A DNA stretch of 42,877 nt, from contig JAKFFF010000035.1 of NCBI GenBank assembly GCA_036677145.1, positions 1-42,877 of the forward strand, given 5' to 3'. Each line of letters opens with the position of its first letter. The stretch's first letter is position 1. The stretch is from CADEED01 sp036677145 (GTDB lineage: Bacteria > Pseudomonadota > Gammaproteobacteria > Steroidobacterales > Steroidobacteraceae). The notes below the pieces were generated by a model. It was given only the letters and a program-made list of their open reading frames with translations, was not told where the DNA came from and made no database searches. The position numbers and the translations under genes were made by a program. Shown here in pieces: positions 15,933 through 24,638 of the stretch.

Positions 15933-18005
15933 TTATTTCACGAATGAGTAACGCGCCGGCGGCTTGTCGACGTTTATCCCAGGGCCCAGGTGCGTCCACA
16001 GGAATGAACCGATCGTCGACAGCATGACTTTCGACGCATCGTCGTCGAATCCGCCATGCCCTTCCTTCTTCAGCCGCAACAGTTCGGTCTTGCGGCCGGA
16101 TTTTTCGAGCAGCTCCTGCATGTCTTCCGATTGCGAATAGGGAACGCTTTCGTCTTCATCACCGTGGATCAACAGGATCGGAATCTTGATCGCGTCGATG
16201 TGATGCGCCGGTGACACGGCGCGCATGTACGCCTGGTCCTTGTCGGGGTCGCCGATTGCGCGCACGAAGTGTTCGAATACGTCCGAATCGGCGCCGTATT
16301 TCTTTTTCTTCCAGCGCACGAAATCCTCGAGATTGGCAACGCCGGCCAAAGACACGGCGCACTTGTACGCGGTCGGTGTGAGCGCGGCGCCGGCCAGCGC
16401 CGCGTATCCGCCGTACGAAGCCCCGACGATACACACGCGGCCGGCATCGACGATGCCCTGATCCGTTAGGGCTTTTACGCCGTCGCCGAGATCGTCCTGC
16501 ATCTTCCGGCCCCATTCGCGATGCCCGCTGTACTCGTAGGCCTCACCGAAGCCGCCCGAGCCGCGGAAGTTGGGCTGGAACACCGCGTAGCCCCGCGCGG
16601 CCAGGTACTGGACCCAGGGATCGAACTCGAGCCGGTCGCGTGACTGCGGGCCGCCGTGCGGCATGAGCACCAGCGGCAGGTTCTTCGCGTTCTGCGCTCC
16701 GGGTGGATAGGTCAGGTAGCCGGACTGGTCCTGCCCGTCGCGCGTCTTGTACTCGAAAGTCACGGCGGTGGGCAGTGCTTTTCCGGCGAGCGCGCCCTGC
16801 CTCAGGCCGACGAACTCGATTTTCTTCTGATCGACCAGGTAGTAATAGAACGCGGGCGGCTCCGCGGGGCCATTGACCGAGAGCAGGAGCACGTTGCCGT
16901 CGTCTGATGCATCCACGACGTACACATTCGCCGTCTGATCGAAATACTTGCGCAGGCCGCGCATGTAGGCGTTCTGCTGCGCGTCGGAAAAATTGCAGAT
17001 GCGCACGTGTTCATCGTAACAATGAAATACCAAGCGCTTGCCGTCGTCCGACGCGCGGGCGGTGATGATGTCGAAACGCGGATTTTCGAGGATCGCCTCG
17101 CCGAACTGCTCCTTCGGCAGGTCGTATAGATAGACACCGATGCGGTCCTTGCCCGGCGGCCGGGCGCGCACGTAGAACTTCTCGGGATTGTCCGATGGCC
17201 CGACGAGTTCGAAGTCCAGCAACTCCTCCATGTCGCGTCGCCGGACCTGGTAGTACTTCTTCCACTTGTGGTCTTCGAGCCGGCGGTAGAAGCGCAGCGT
17301 TCCGGCGGAGTACTCCACGCGGACGATCGCGTCGCCGTTCACGTCGAGCCACCAATCTATGACTCTTTCCGTCTGTTTCTCGACGACCTTGCCCCGGCCC
17401 GTGTCCACGTCGATCTTGAAGAGGCTGCGGCCATCCCAGCCGCCGATGCGCAACAGGATGTGTTTGGGGTCTTTCCACAACATCGAGGCGATGTCGCTGG
17501 TATCGAAAGCGCCGACCAGCGCTTCGTCGTACTGATCGCCGAGCATTGGCACTACGTTCTTGCCGTCGCGGTCCACCGCGAACAGGCGATTGCCCAGCTT
17601 GAGCAGACTGCCGCGCGACAACCTGGAGAAGTCGCTGCCATCGTTGACATCGCTGTTCAGCTGGAAGAGCAGCCGGTTCTCGGTCTTCCAGAATACGAAA
17701 CCCATGCGCACGTCGATCTGCTTGCCGAAGGCATCCTTGTTTATGCGCGTGACGAGCTTCTTTTCGCCGCTGGCGAGATCCAGCGACACGATCGCATCAT
17801 CGTCCTTGCGGCGTATGACCGCGGCGATGGTCTTGCCGGATGGCGAGATGTCGGCATCGATGACGTTGTGTTCGCCGTACAGCTCTTCGAGAGTCAGCAC
17901 GGCCTTTGCCTCCTCCGCCGGCACGGGCTGCGAAAGCAACAGTCCGCAGGTGACCAACAGGGCCGATAAGGCGCCGGCACGGCGCGCCAGGAAAGTTGAA
18001 TACAA
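15933..18005 (-). CDS. Secreted prolyl-oligopeptidase-family (S9) peptidase, copy 1
   Basis: About 690 residues: signal peptide, N-terminal beta-propeller-like half, C-terminal alpha/beta hydrolase. The triad fits Ser530 (GASYGGYAAL), Asp618 (HGDEDES) and His650 (KEGHGG). The likely start is TTG at 18005: GAGGGAG lies 5 nt before it, and the product then begins with a normal Sec signal (ARRAGALSALLVTCGLLL, ending PVPAEE). An in-frame ATG at 18044 (and a GTG at 18053) would add a 13-16-residue polar extension and lacks a ribosome-binding site. It lies directly downstream of a paralogue on the same strand, evidence of a tandem duplication. Likely role: periplasmic peptide hydrolysis; acylaminoacyl- or dipeptidyl-peptidase activity cannot be separated. 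Confidence 0.85.
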   Translation of the reverse strand: MYSTFLARRAGALSALLVTCGLLLSQPVPAEEAKAVLTLEELYGEHNVIDADISPSGKTIAAVIRRKDDDAIVSLDLASGEKKLVTRINKDAFGKQIDVRMGFVFWKTENRLLFQLNSDVNDGSDFSRLSRGSLLKLGNRLFAVDRDGKNVVPMLGDQYDEALVGAFDTSDIASMLWKDPKHILLRIGGWDGRSLFKIDVDTGRGKVVEKQTERVIDWWLDVNGDAIVRVEYSAGTLRFYRRLEDHKWKKYYQVRRRDMEELLDFELVGPSDNPEKFYVRARPPGKDRIGVYLYDLPKEQFGEAILENPRFDIITARASDDGKRLVFHCYDEHVRICNFSDAQQNAYMRGLRKYFDQTANVYVVDASDDGNVLLLSVNGPAEPPAFYYYLVDQKKIEFVGLRQGALAGKALPTAVTFEYKTRDGQDQSGYLTYPPGAQNAKNLPLVLMPHGGPQSRDRLEFDPWVQYLAARGYAVFQPNFRGSGGFGEAYEYSGHREWGRKMQDDLGDGVKALTDQGIVDAGRVCIVGASYGGYAALAGAALTPTAYKCAVSLAGVANLEDFVRWKKKKYGADSDVFEHFVRAIGDPDKDQAYMRAVSPAHHIDAIKIPILLIHGDEDESVPYSQSEDMQELLEKSGRKTELLRLKKEGHGGFDDDASKVMLSTIGSFLWTHLGPGINVDKPPARYSFVK

Positions 18006-18054
18006 GGCTGCTCCCTCGTCTTGCGTATTGAATCGTCGGGTCATGGTTTGCACA

Positions 18055-20136
18055 TCAATCGGGTTTCGCGCGTGACTCCGGCGGAGTGCTCACGCCGAAT
18101 CCCGCGCCGAGGTGTTGCCAGAGAAACGCGCCGATGTTCGACAGCGCGTACATTTCGTTCTCTTTCGACCAATACGAATGACCTTCATGCTCGAGTTCGA
18201 TGAGCGGGGTCTTGTGCCCGGCCTGATCGAGCAAGCGCTTCATCGTTCGCGACTGCGCGATCGAGACGATGAAATCGTCGGTGCCGTGAACGAGCAGCAC
18301 CGGCGCCTTGATCTGCGAAATGAGCTGCAGGGGTGATACCTCCCGCAGCTTCTGCGGGTCGGTTTCCGGGTTGCCGATCGCCTTCAGCCAATAGGTGTAA
18401 CCCGGCGATTCCCGGCCCCAGGCCTGCTTGCGCCAGCCGATGAAGTCGTCGAGGTCGGAAATGCCGGCCACCGACACCACGCATCTGTAGAGATCCGGCG
18501 TGAGCGCCGCGCCCGCGAGCGCGGCGTATCCGCCGTAAGACGCACCGACGATACAGACGCGCTTCGGGTCGGCGACGCCCTGGTCGACGAGTGTCTTGAC
18601 GGCGTCGGTGATGTCGTCCTGCATCTTGCGGCCCCACTGGCCGTAGCCGCTCTCGGCGAAGGTTTTGCCGAATCCGTCGCTGCCGCGGAAGTTAGGCTGA
18701 AACACCGCGTATCCGCGCGCGGCGAAGTACTGCGCCCAGGCATCGAAGGCGAGGCTGTCGCGCCGTTCCGGTCCGCCATGCGGAAAGATCACGAGCGCCA
18801 GGGGCGTGTCCTTCGGCGCCTTCGCCGGCACCGTCAGGTATCCCGAGAGTTGCTTGCCGTCGCGGGCCGCGTAGTTCACCACTGAGGCGCGCGGCAGCTG
18901 CACCTGCGTCATCGCCTTCTGCACCGGGCCCACGGTTTCGATGCGCTTCGATTCGGTGACGTAGTAGTAATAGGCCGGCGGATCGCGCGGGCTATCGACG
19001 TACAGCACGAAACTGTTGCCGTCCTCGGAGGAATCGCGCACCTGGAGATTCGCCGAATCCTCGAACAACTTGCGCAATCCCTTCATGTGCGAATTGAGCC
19101 GGGCGTCGGAGAATTCGCAGATCAGCACGTGGGAGACGTAGCAGTAGCTGATCACGCGCTTGCCATCGCGCGAAATCCGCGCGGACTCCAGGTCGTATTC
19201 GCCATGCTCCACGATCGGGTCGCTGTAGGTTTCCTTGTCGAGGTCGTATAGATAGAGCCCGGTGCGGTCATGCCCCGGTGGCCGCGCCAGCACGTAGTAC
19301 TTGCCCGCCTGGTCGGAAGGACTGACCAGTTCGTAGTCGGCCCGCTCGCTCATTTCACTGGCGCGCATCTTGAGGAACTTGACCCACTTGTCGTCCTTCT
19401 TGCGGAACAACGTTATGGTTCCCGAACTGGACGTCATGCGGACCACGGGATTGCCGGCGATATCCAGCCACCAGCCGACGATGCTGCCTCCGGGTCTTTC
19501 GAACTGCTCGCCGCGGCCGGTCGCCAGGTCGACCTTGAAAAGGCTCATCCCGTCGAAGCCGTCGACCACGAGGAGAATGTGTGTCGGGTCGTTCGGCAGG
19601 AAGCTCGCGACGCGCCCGAGATTGAAGGCGCCGTTCAGCGCGCGATTGCGGTTGTCGCCCAGCAGTGCAACGGCATCGCTGCCGTCACGGTTCACGGCGT
19701 AGAGGCGATCACCGAGCTTGGCGACGGTTCCCGCGGGCAGGCCGCCGTGGAATCCCGGGACCGTGCGCACCCGCAGCCGGAATATCAGTCGATCGTCGGA
19801 TTTCCAGTGGACGTCCGCCATCCGCACGGCGAGCAATCTTCCTGAGGAATCCTCGCGCGTGGACTGGATGACCTTGTGCTCGCGCGTGGCGAGGTCCATG
19901 ACCATGAGGAGGTCGTTGACCCCGCGTCGCACGACCGCGGCGAGGTGATGGCCCGAAGGCGAAATCGCCACGTCGACGACGTCGAGCTCCGAGTACAGGT
20001 CCTCGAGCGTGAGCGGGCGCAGCGTGGATGAAGCCGGAGCGGGGCTGGCCGAGGCATTCGCCAGGTCGGCCGGCGGCATGGTCTGCGCGAACGCGCCCGA
20101 GCACGCCAGCAACAGCGGTAGTAGTTTTCTGGTCAC
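18055..20136 (-). CDS. Secreted prolyl-oligopeptidase-family (S9) peptidase, copy 2
   Basis: About 693 residues, with the same layout as its downstream neighbour; the last 160 residues after the nucleophile align without gaps. The triad fits Ser533 (GASYGGYAAL), Asp621 (HGTDDF) and His653 (HEGHSYW). I chose GTG at 20136, because GGGAGGG sits 7 nt before it and the product starts with a compact signal peptide (MTRKLLPLLLACSGAFA). An ATG at 20157 lies upstream of that ribosome-binding site and would add seven residues. The two genes are 49 bp apart with the chosen starts and probably co-transcribed. Sequence divergence in the propeller halves suggests different peptide preferences. Confidence 0.87.
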   Translation of the reverse strand: MTRKLLPLLLACSGAFAQTMPPADLANASASPAPASSTLRPLTLEDLYSELDVVDVAISPSGHHLAAVVRRGVNDLLMVMDLATREHKVIQSTREDSSGRLLAVRMADVHWKSDDRLIFRLRVRTVPGFHGGLPAGTVAKLGDRLYAVNRDGSDAVALLGDNRNRALNGAFNLGRVASFLPNDPTHILLVVDGFDGMSLFKVDLATGRGEQFERPGGSIVGWWLDIAGNPVVRMTSSSGTITLFRKKDDKWVKFLKMRASEMSERADYELVSPSDQAGKYYVLARPPGHDRTGLYLYDLDKETYSDPIVEHGEYDLESARISRDGKRVISYCYVSHVLICEFSDARLNSHMKGLRKLFEDSANLQVRDSSEDGNSFVLYVDSPRDPPAYYYYVTESKRIETVGPVQKAMTQVQLPRASVVNYAARDGKQLSGYLTVPAKAPKDTPLALVIFPHGGPERRDSLAFDAWAQYFAARGYAVFQPNFRGSDGFGKTFAESGYGQWGRKMQDDITDAVKTLVDQGVADPKRVCIVGASYGGYAALAGAALTPDLYRCVVSVAGISDLDDFIGWRKQAWGRESPGYTYWLKAIGNPETDPQKLREVSPLQLISQIKAPVLLVHGTDDFIVSIAQSRTMKRLLDQAGHKTPLIELEHEGHSYWSKENEMYALSNIGAFLWQHLGAGFGVSTPPESRAKPD

Positions 20137-20173
20137 TCGGGTGCCCTCCCGTGGCAATCACCCGCGACTCATT

Positions 20174-20935
20174 TTATGTGCGTCCGGATGCTCCGGCTAC
20201 CGGTAGTTCGAGTCCGATGCGCGCAAGTTCGAAACCGCGACGGAAGTCACGAATGTGCTTCGCCATCCAGTCGGCCGCTTGCGTGCCATCGCGCGCCTCG
20301 ATTGCCCCGCTGATGCGCTTTTGCGCCGTGCCGATACGCGCGGCGGCCTGGGGCACCTTGTCCATCATCGCGCCGAGCGCCGGCACGAGCAGTTCGAGCA
20401 ACGGTTCGTGCGCGAGCATGAAAACGCCGTTGTGTGTCGCCTCGCCGATCGCGCGGAAGAAGTCCGCGGTCTGCGCGACGCTCACGTCGGCGGCAACGAT
20501 ACCGGCGAGGCGCTCGAGGTCCCTGGCCGTGCGTTCGCGCGCGGCGGCGCTCGCGATCGGCGGTTCGAGCGCGGTGAGCGCCTCCCAGATGTCGTGATAA
20601 CTCACGTCGTGCATCGATAGCGCGCGCGAGACGTTCGCGGAGACATCGCCGCGTTCCGGGCGCGTGACCATCATGAGCTTCGAGCCGCGTTCGCGTTTGA
20701 GCAGGCCGTTGGTCTGCAGCTCGCGTAACGCCTCGCGCACCGTGCCGCGATGCACGCCGAACTGGCGCGCGAGCTCGGTTTCCGGCGGCAGGCGATCGCC
20801 GGCGTTGATCGTGCGGTCGGTGATGCGCTCGAGCAGCGCCGCGGCGACCTTGCGGTAGGCAGGCTCGATGCGAATGGGTTCGAACTCGGTGGAGCCGGCG
20901 CGGGTGTTGATTGCCTTGGTATTGACGCGGGCCAT
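20174..20935 (-). CDS. GntR-family regulator, FadR/FCD subfamily, of the leucine-catabolism locus
   Basis: A 253-residue repressor-type protein. The N-terminal winged helix reads LPPETELARQFGVHRGTVRE with ALRELQTNGLLKRERGSKLM; residues from about 95 form an all-helical FCD ligand domain (YHDIWEALTALEPPIASAAA, FFRAIGEATHN). The gene starts 3 bp after the isovaleryl-CoA dehydrogenase stop, on the same transcript. The palindrome ATTGTCCGACAAT between the two divergent leucine-catabolism units has the shape of a FadR-subfamily operator, so autoregulation and control of both units are likely. The best-known regulators of this pathway are LiuR (MerR) and LiuQ (TetR), so a GntR member is unusual. 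The ligand is unknown; an acyl-CoA or acid intermediate is plausible. Confidence 0.88.
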   Translation of the reverse strand: MARVNTKAINTRAGSTEFEPIRIEPAYRKVAAALLERITDRTINAGDRLPPETELARQFGVHRGTVREALRELQTNGLLKRERGSKLMMVTRPERGDVSANVSRALSMHDVSYHDIWEALTALEPPIASAAARERTARDLERLAGIVAADVSVAQTADFFRAIGEATHNGVFMLAHEPLLELLVPALGAMMDKVPQAAARIGTAQKRISGAIEARDGTQAADWMAKHIRDFRRGFELARIGLELPVAGASGRT

Positions 20936-20938
20936 GGT

Positions 20939-22111
20939 TCAGGCGGTCTGTTCGTAAATTTCGCGGCCGATGAGCATGCGGCGGATTTCCTGCGTGCCCG
21001 CGCCGATTTCGTAGAGCTTCGCGTCGCGCAGCAATCGCCCGGCGGCGTAGTCATTGATGTAGCCGTTGCCGCCGAGCGCCTGGATGGCTTCGAGGCACAT
21101 CTGCGTGGCGCGATTCGCGCCGAACAGGATCGCCGCAGCCGCGTCGCGGCGCGAGCAGCGGCCCGCGTCGCAGGCGCGCCCGATCGCGTATGAATAGGCG
21201 CGCGCGGCATTCAAGGCCGCGTACATGTCCGCGAGTTTTGCCTGCATTAGCTGGAAGGTGCCCACGGGCTGGCCGAACTGTTTTCGCTCATGCAGATAGG
21301 GCAGAACGAGATCGAGCGCCGCGGCCATCAAGCCGAGCGGCCCGCCGCCGAGCACCGCGCGTTCGTAGTCCAGGCCCTTCATGAGCACGCGTACGCCCTG
21401 GTTGAGGTCGCCCAGCAGGTTTTCGTCGGGCACGAAGCAGTCTTCGAACACGAGCTCGGATGTCGATGAGCCGCGCATGCCGAGCTTGTCGAGCTTCTGC
21501 GCGGTGGAGAATCCCTGGAAGACTTTCTCCACGATGAACGCGCTGATGCCACGCGCGCCGGCGGCCGGATCCGTTTTTGCGTACACGACGGCGACGTCGG
21601 CGTCGGGTCCATTGGTGATCCACATCTTGCGGCCGGTGAGGGCGTATCCGCCCGGGCGTTTCTCGGCGCGCAGTTGCATGCTGACGACGTCGGAGCCGGC
21701 GCCAGGCTCGCTCATCGCCAATGCGCCGACGTGTTCGCCCGATACGAGTTTCGGTAGATAGCGGTCGCGCTGCGCGTCGGTGGCGTTGAGCACGATCTGG
21801 TTCATGCAGAGATTGCTGTGCGCGCCGTAGGAAAGTCCCACGGAGCCCGAGGCGCGCGAGATCTCTTCCATCGCGATGATGTGCGCCAGGTAGCCGAGGT
21901 CAGCGCCGCCCCAGCGATCCGGCACCGTGATGCCGAGGAGTCCCGCGGCGCCGAGCTCGGGCCACAGGTCGCGCGGGAATTCATTCGAGCGGTCTATCTC
22001 TTCCGCGCGCGGCGCGATCTTCTCGCGCGCGAAGCGCCGCACCTGTGCGCGCACTTCGTCGAGCTCCTCACCGAGCCCGAAATCGAAATCGCAGCGATCG
22101 AGTGTGTACAT
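20939..22111 (-). CDS. liuA: Isovaleryl-CoA dehydrogenase
   Basis: A 390-residue flavoprotein that oxidises isovaleryl-CoA to 3-methylcrotonyl-CoA in leucine breakdown, passing electrons to ETF. The assignment rests on the catalytic base: Glu250 lies in helix G (GLDYERAVLGGGPLGLM), as in human IVD, while the position used by most acyl-CoA dehydrogenases is Ala371 (YEIGAGTQEIRR instead of YEGT). FAD motifs MSEPGAGSD and WITNG are present. Start at ATG 22111, with GAAGG upstream; a TTG at 22153 would run into the operator. It is divergent from mccB and followed after 3 bp by the GntR regulator. Confidence 0.95.
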   Translation of the reverse strand: MYTLDRCDFDFGLGEELDEVRAQVRRFAREKIAPRAEEIDRSNEFPRDLWPELGAAGLLGITVPDRWGGADLGYLAHIIAMEEISRASGSVGLSYGAHSNLCMNQIVLNATDAQRDRYLPKLVSGEHVGALAMSEPGAGSDVVSMQLRAEKRPGGYALTGRKMWITNGPDADVAVVYAKTDPAAGARGISAFIVEKVFQGFSTAQKLDKLGMRGSSTSELVFEDCFVPDENLLGDLNQGVRVLMKGLDYERAVLGGGPLGLMAAALDLVLPYLHERKQFGQPVGTFQLMQAKLADMYAALNAARAYSYAIGRACDAGRCSRRDAAAAILFGANRATQMCLEAIQALGGNGYINDYAAGRLLRDAKLYEIGAGTQEIRRMLIGREIYEQTA

Positions 22112-22137
22112 GTCGCTTGCCTTCAAATCTCGGGTTG

Positions 22138-22143
22138 TACTAT
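22138..22143 (+). promoter_or_regulatory. -10 element of the mccB operon
   Basis: TACTAT lies 12 nt before the mccB ATG, giving a predicted leader of only about 5 nt. No convincing -35 is present. Its end overlaps the palindrome at 22142-22154, which begins at the last two bases of the hexamer. Confidence 0.4.
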
Positions 22144-22154
22144 TGTCCGACAAT
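22142..22154. promoter_or_regulatory. Candidate GntR/FCD operator between ivd and mccB
   Basis: ATTGTCCGACAAT is a perfect 13-bp palindrome with a single central base. It fills the space between the mccB -10 and start codon. On the minus strand its GACAAT half could also act as the -10 of the ivd gene, so one bound dimer could block both units. The core TTGTCNGACAA recurs in the lacI promoter at 1030-1042. Confidence 0.6.
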
Positions 22155-22155
22155 C

Positions 22156-23823
22156 ATGCCGCTGCTGGAAACCAAAGTCGATAGGACGAGCGCTGAATTC
22201 GCCGCCAATGCGGCGGCCATGCGGGCCCTGGTCGACGAATTGAAGGCCCGGCAGGGACGGATTGCGCAGGGCGGGGGCGAGGCGGCCCGGGCGAAACACG
22301 TGGCGCGCGGGAAGTTGCTGCCGCGCGACCGGGTGGAAATGCTGCTCGATCCCGGCGCGCCGTTCCTGGAGTTGTCGCCGCTCGCGGCCTTCGGGATGTA
22401 CGAGGATGAGTCGCCCGGCGCCGGCATCATCACCGGCATCGGCCGGGTCGCGGGGCGCGAATGCCTGATCGTCTGCAACGATCCGACGGTGAAAGGCGGC
22501 ACCTACTATCCCGTCAGCATCAAGAAGCACCTGCGCGCGCAGCGCGTGGCCGAAGAGAACCGGCTGCCGTGTATCTACCTGGTGGATTCGGGCGGCGCGC
22601 ACCTGCCCAGCCAGGACGAGGTGTTCCCCGACGAAAATCACTTCGGCCGCATTTTCTTCAACCAGGCGAACATGTCCGCGGCCGGCATTCCGCAGATCGC
22701 CGTGGTGATGGGTTCGTGCACCGCGGGCGGCGCGTACGTTCCCGCCATGAGCGATGAATCCATCATCGTGCGCAACCAGGGCACGATCTTTCTCGGCGGT
22801 CCGCCGCTCGTGAAGGCCGCCACCGGCGAAGTCGTGAGCGCCGAGGAACTGGGCGGCGGCGAAGTGCACGCCAAACTATCCGGCGTCGTCGACCACCTGG
22901 CCGAAAACGATGCGCATGCCCTCGGCATCGCCCGCCGCATCGTCGCGAGCCTCCCGTCGGTGCCGGGTGGGGGAAGTGGGGAGTTAGCCGGTCGAGCGAT
23001 GGGTGAACCGATGGCCTTCGCCGCTAACTCCCCACTTCCCCCACCCGGCACCAACCCGCCCAAACTACCGGTCGACGATCTGTACGGGCTCATTCCCGCC
23101 GATCCGCGCAAGCCGTTCGACGCGCGGGAGATCATCGCGCGTATCGTGGACGGCAGTGATTTCGACGAGTGGAAGGCGCGGTTCGGCACCACGCTCGTCA
23201 CCGGTTTCGCGCGTATTCATGGCATGCCGGTCGCCATCCTCGCCAACAACGGCATCCTGTTCTCGGAGTCCGCGCAAAAAGGCGCGCATTTCATCGAGCT
23301 CGCCTGCCAGCGAAGGATTCCGCTCGTGTTCCTGCAGAACATCACCGGATTCATGGTGGGCAAGAAGTACGAGAACGAAGGCATCGCGCGCCATGGCGCG
23401 AAGATGGTGACCGCGGTGGCCTGTGCGAAGGTGCCGAAGTTCACCGTCATCGTGGGTGGCAGTTTCGGCGCGGGCAACTACGGCATGTGCGGACGCGCGT
23501 ACGCGCCGCGTTTTCTGTGGACCTGGCCGAACTCGCGGATCTCGGTGATGGGCGGCGAGCAGGCCGCGAATGTGCTCGCCACCGTGCGGCGCGACTCGAT
23601 CGAAGCCAAGGGTGGAACCTGGAGCGCGGACGACGAGGCCGCCTTCAAGGCGCCCATCCGCGACCAGTACGAGACGCAGGGCAATCCCTATTACGCCACG
23701 GCGCGTCTCTGGGACGACGGCGTCATCGACCCGCGCGATACGCGCATGTGCCTGGCGCTGGGTCTCGCGCTGGCCAATCAGCAGCCGATCCCGGAAACTC
23801 GCTTCGGCGTGTTCCGCATGTAG
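22156..23823 (+). CDS. liuB: Methylcrotonyl-CoA carboxylase, carboxyltransferase (beta) subunit with palindrome-encoded insert
   Basis: 555 residues, about 20 longer than usual. It transfers CO2 from biotin to 3-methylcrotonyl-CoA. Conserved blocks: RDRVEMLLDPGAPFLELSPL, GGTYYPVSIKKHLRAQ, SGGAHLPSQ, GSCTAGGAYVPAMSDE, LQNITGFMVG, GSFGAGNYGMCGRAY, WPNSRISVMGGEQAANVL. The N- and C-terminal carboxyltransferase halves are both complete. The linker between them (residues about 268-300, SVPGGGSGELAG...PPPGTN) is encoded by a perfect 30-bp inverted repeat and is rich in Gly, Pro and Ala. The reading frame stays open, so the enzyme is probably functional. Start at ATG 22156, directly after the operator-like palindrome. 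Confidence 0.95.
   Translation: MPLLETKVDRTSAEFAANAAAMRALVDELKARQGRIAQGGGEAARAKHVARGKLLPRDRVEMLLDPGAPFLELSPLAAFGMYEDESPGAGIITGIGRVAGRECLIVCNDPTVKGGTYYPVSIKKHLRAQRVAEENRLPCIYLVDSGGAHLPSQDEVFPDENHFGRIFFNQANMSAAGIPQIAVVMGSCTAGGAYVPAMSDESIIVRNQGTIFLGGPPLVKAATGEVVSAEELGGGEVHAKLSGVVDHLAENDAHALGIARRIVASLPSVPGGGSGELAGRAMGEPMAFAANSPLPPPGTNPPKLPVDDLYGLIPADPRKPFDAREIIARIVDGSDFDEWKARFGTTLVTGFARIHGMPVAILANNGILFSESAQKGAHFIELACQRRIPLVFLQNITGFMVGKKYENEGIARHGAKMVTAVACAKVPKFTVIVGGSFGAGNYGMCGRAYAPRFLWTWPNSRISVMGGEQAANVLATVRRDSIEAKGGTWSADDEAAFKAPIRDQYETQGNPYYATARLWDDGVIDPRDTRMCLALGLALANQQPIPETRFGVFRM
22959..23052. repeat. Palindromic element inside liuB (copy A)
   Basis: A perfect 30-bp inverted repeat: left arm 22959-22988, right arm 23023-23052, loop 34 nt. 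The arm begins GGTGCCGGGTG, has the middle GGGGAAGTGGG, and ends GAGTTAGC. The outer and inner segments are the same as in the element at 39417-39505, while the middle differs. Both copies are followed by AAC. The element is translated in frame as part of the interdomain linker. It includes a rare TTA leucine codon at its inner end. Confidence 0.9.
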
Positions 23824-23829
23824 GTACCC

Positions 23830-24636
23830 GTGCCTGACTACCGACACATCGAAGTGGAGCAACGCGGCGCGGTGCGCTGGCTGTGGCTCAATCGTCCCGA
23901 AGTACGCAACGCGTTCAACGATGTGCTGATCGCGGACATCGCCGCGGCATTCGCGGACATCGAGGCACATGCCGAAACGCGGGTGGTCGTGGTCGCCGCG
24001 CGTGGCCCGGCCTTCTGCGCGGGCGCCGACCTCAACTGGATGCGCGCCATGGCGGACTTCAGCCACGCGGACAATCACGCGGACGCGCTCAAGGTCGCGC
24101 GCATGTTCAACGCCGTGCATGCCTGCTCGAGACCGGTGATCGCGCGGGTGCAGGGTGACGCATTCGGCGGTGGCGTCGGGCTGGCCGCGGCCTGCGACAT
24201 CGTCGTTGCGATCGACTCCGCGAGTTTCGTTTTGTCCGAGGTCAAGCTCGGTGTTGTCGCGGCGACGATCTCGCCGCACCTGGTGCGCGCGATGGGACCG
24301 CGGCATGCGGCGCGTTACATGCTCACCGCCGAGAAATTCGGCGCCGTGCGCGCCCGCGAGACAGGCCTCGTGCACGAAGTCACCGGCGGAGGGGAACTCG
24401 ACGCGGCCGTGGATGGCATCGTCGCGGCGCTGCTCGCGGCCAGTCCCGCCGCGCTCGCGTCGACGAAGCGCCTGCTCGCCGACGTCGTCGAGATGCCGCT
24501 GGACGACGTAATGCTCGCCGCCACCGCGAAATGTATCGCCGATGCGCGCGTGTCTCCCGAAGGCCGCGAAGGCATCGCGGCATTTCTGGAAAAACGCCGG
24601 CCCGCCTGGGCGCCGCCCTCCCGCAAACGGGATTAG
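23830..24636 (+). CDS. liuC: Enoyl-CoA hydratase, probable methylglutaconyl-CoA hydratase
   Basis: A 268-residue crotonase-fold protein. Expected reaction in this cluster: 3-methylglutaconyl-CoA to HMG-CoA. Visible motifs are LNRPEVRNAFN at the N-terminus, the oxyanion-hole segment FCAGADLNWM (about residues 58-67) and GDAFGGGVGLAAACDIVVA (about 110-128), and a glutamate in LSEVKLGVVAATISP that fits a crotonase catalytic residue. Start is GTG at 23830, 6 bp after the liuB stop. The carboxylase alpha subunit follows after 2 bp. Function among enoyl-CoA hydratases is assigned by context. Confidence 0.88.
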   Translation: MPDYRHIEVEQRGAVRWLWLNRPEVRNAFNDVLIADIAAAFADIEAHAETRVVVVAARGPAFCAGADLNWMRAMADFSHADNHADALKVARMFNAVHACSRPVIARVQGDAFGGGVGLAAACDIVVAIDSASFVLSEVKLGVVAATISPHLVRAMGPRHAARYMLTAEKFGAVRARETGLVHEVTGGGELDAAVDGIVAALLAASPAALASTKRLLADVVEMPLDDVMLAATAKCIADARVSPEGREGIAAFLEKRRPAWAPPSRKRD

Positions 24637-24638
24637 CG

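Noticed and set aside
22112..22153. Upstream TTG start (22153) for isovaleryl-CoA dehydrogenase
   Set aside because: It would place the coding region inside the operator/promoter and adds non-conserved residues; ATG 22111 has a ribosome-binding site.
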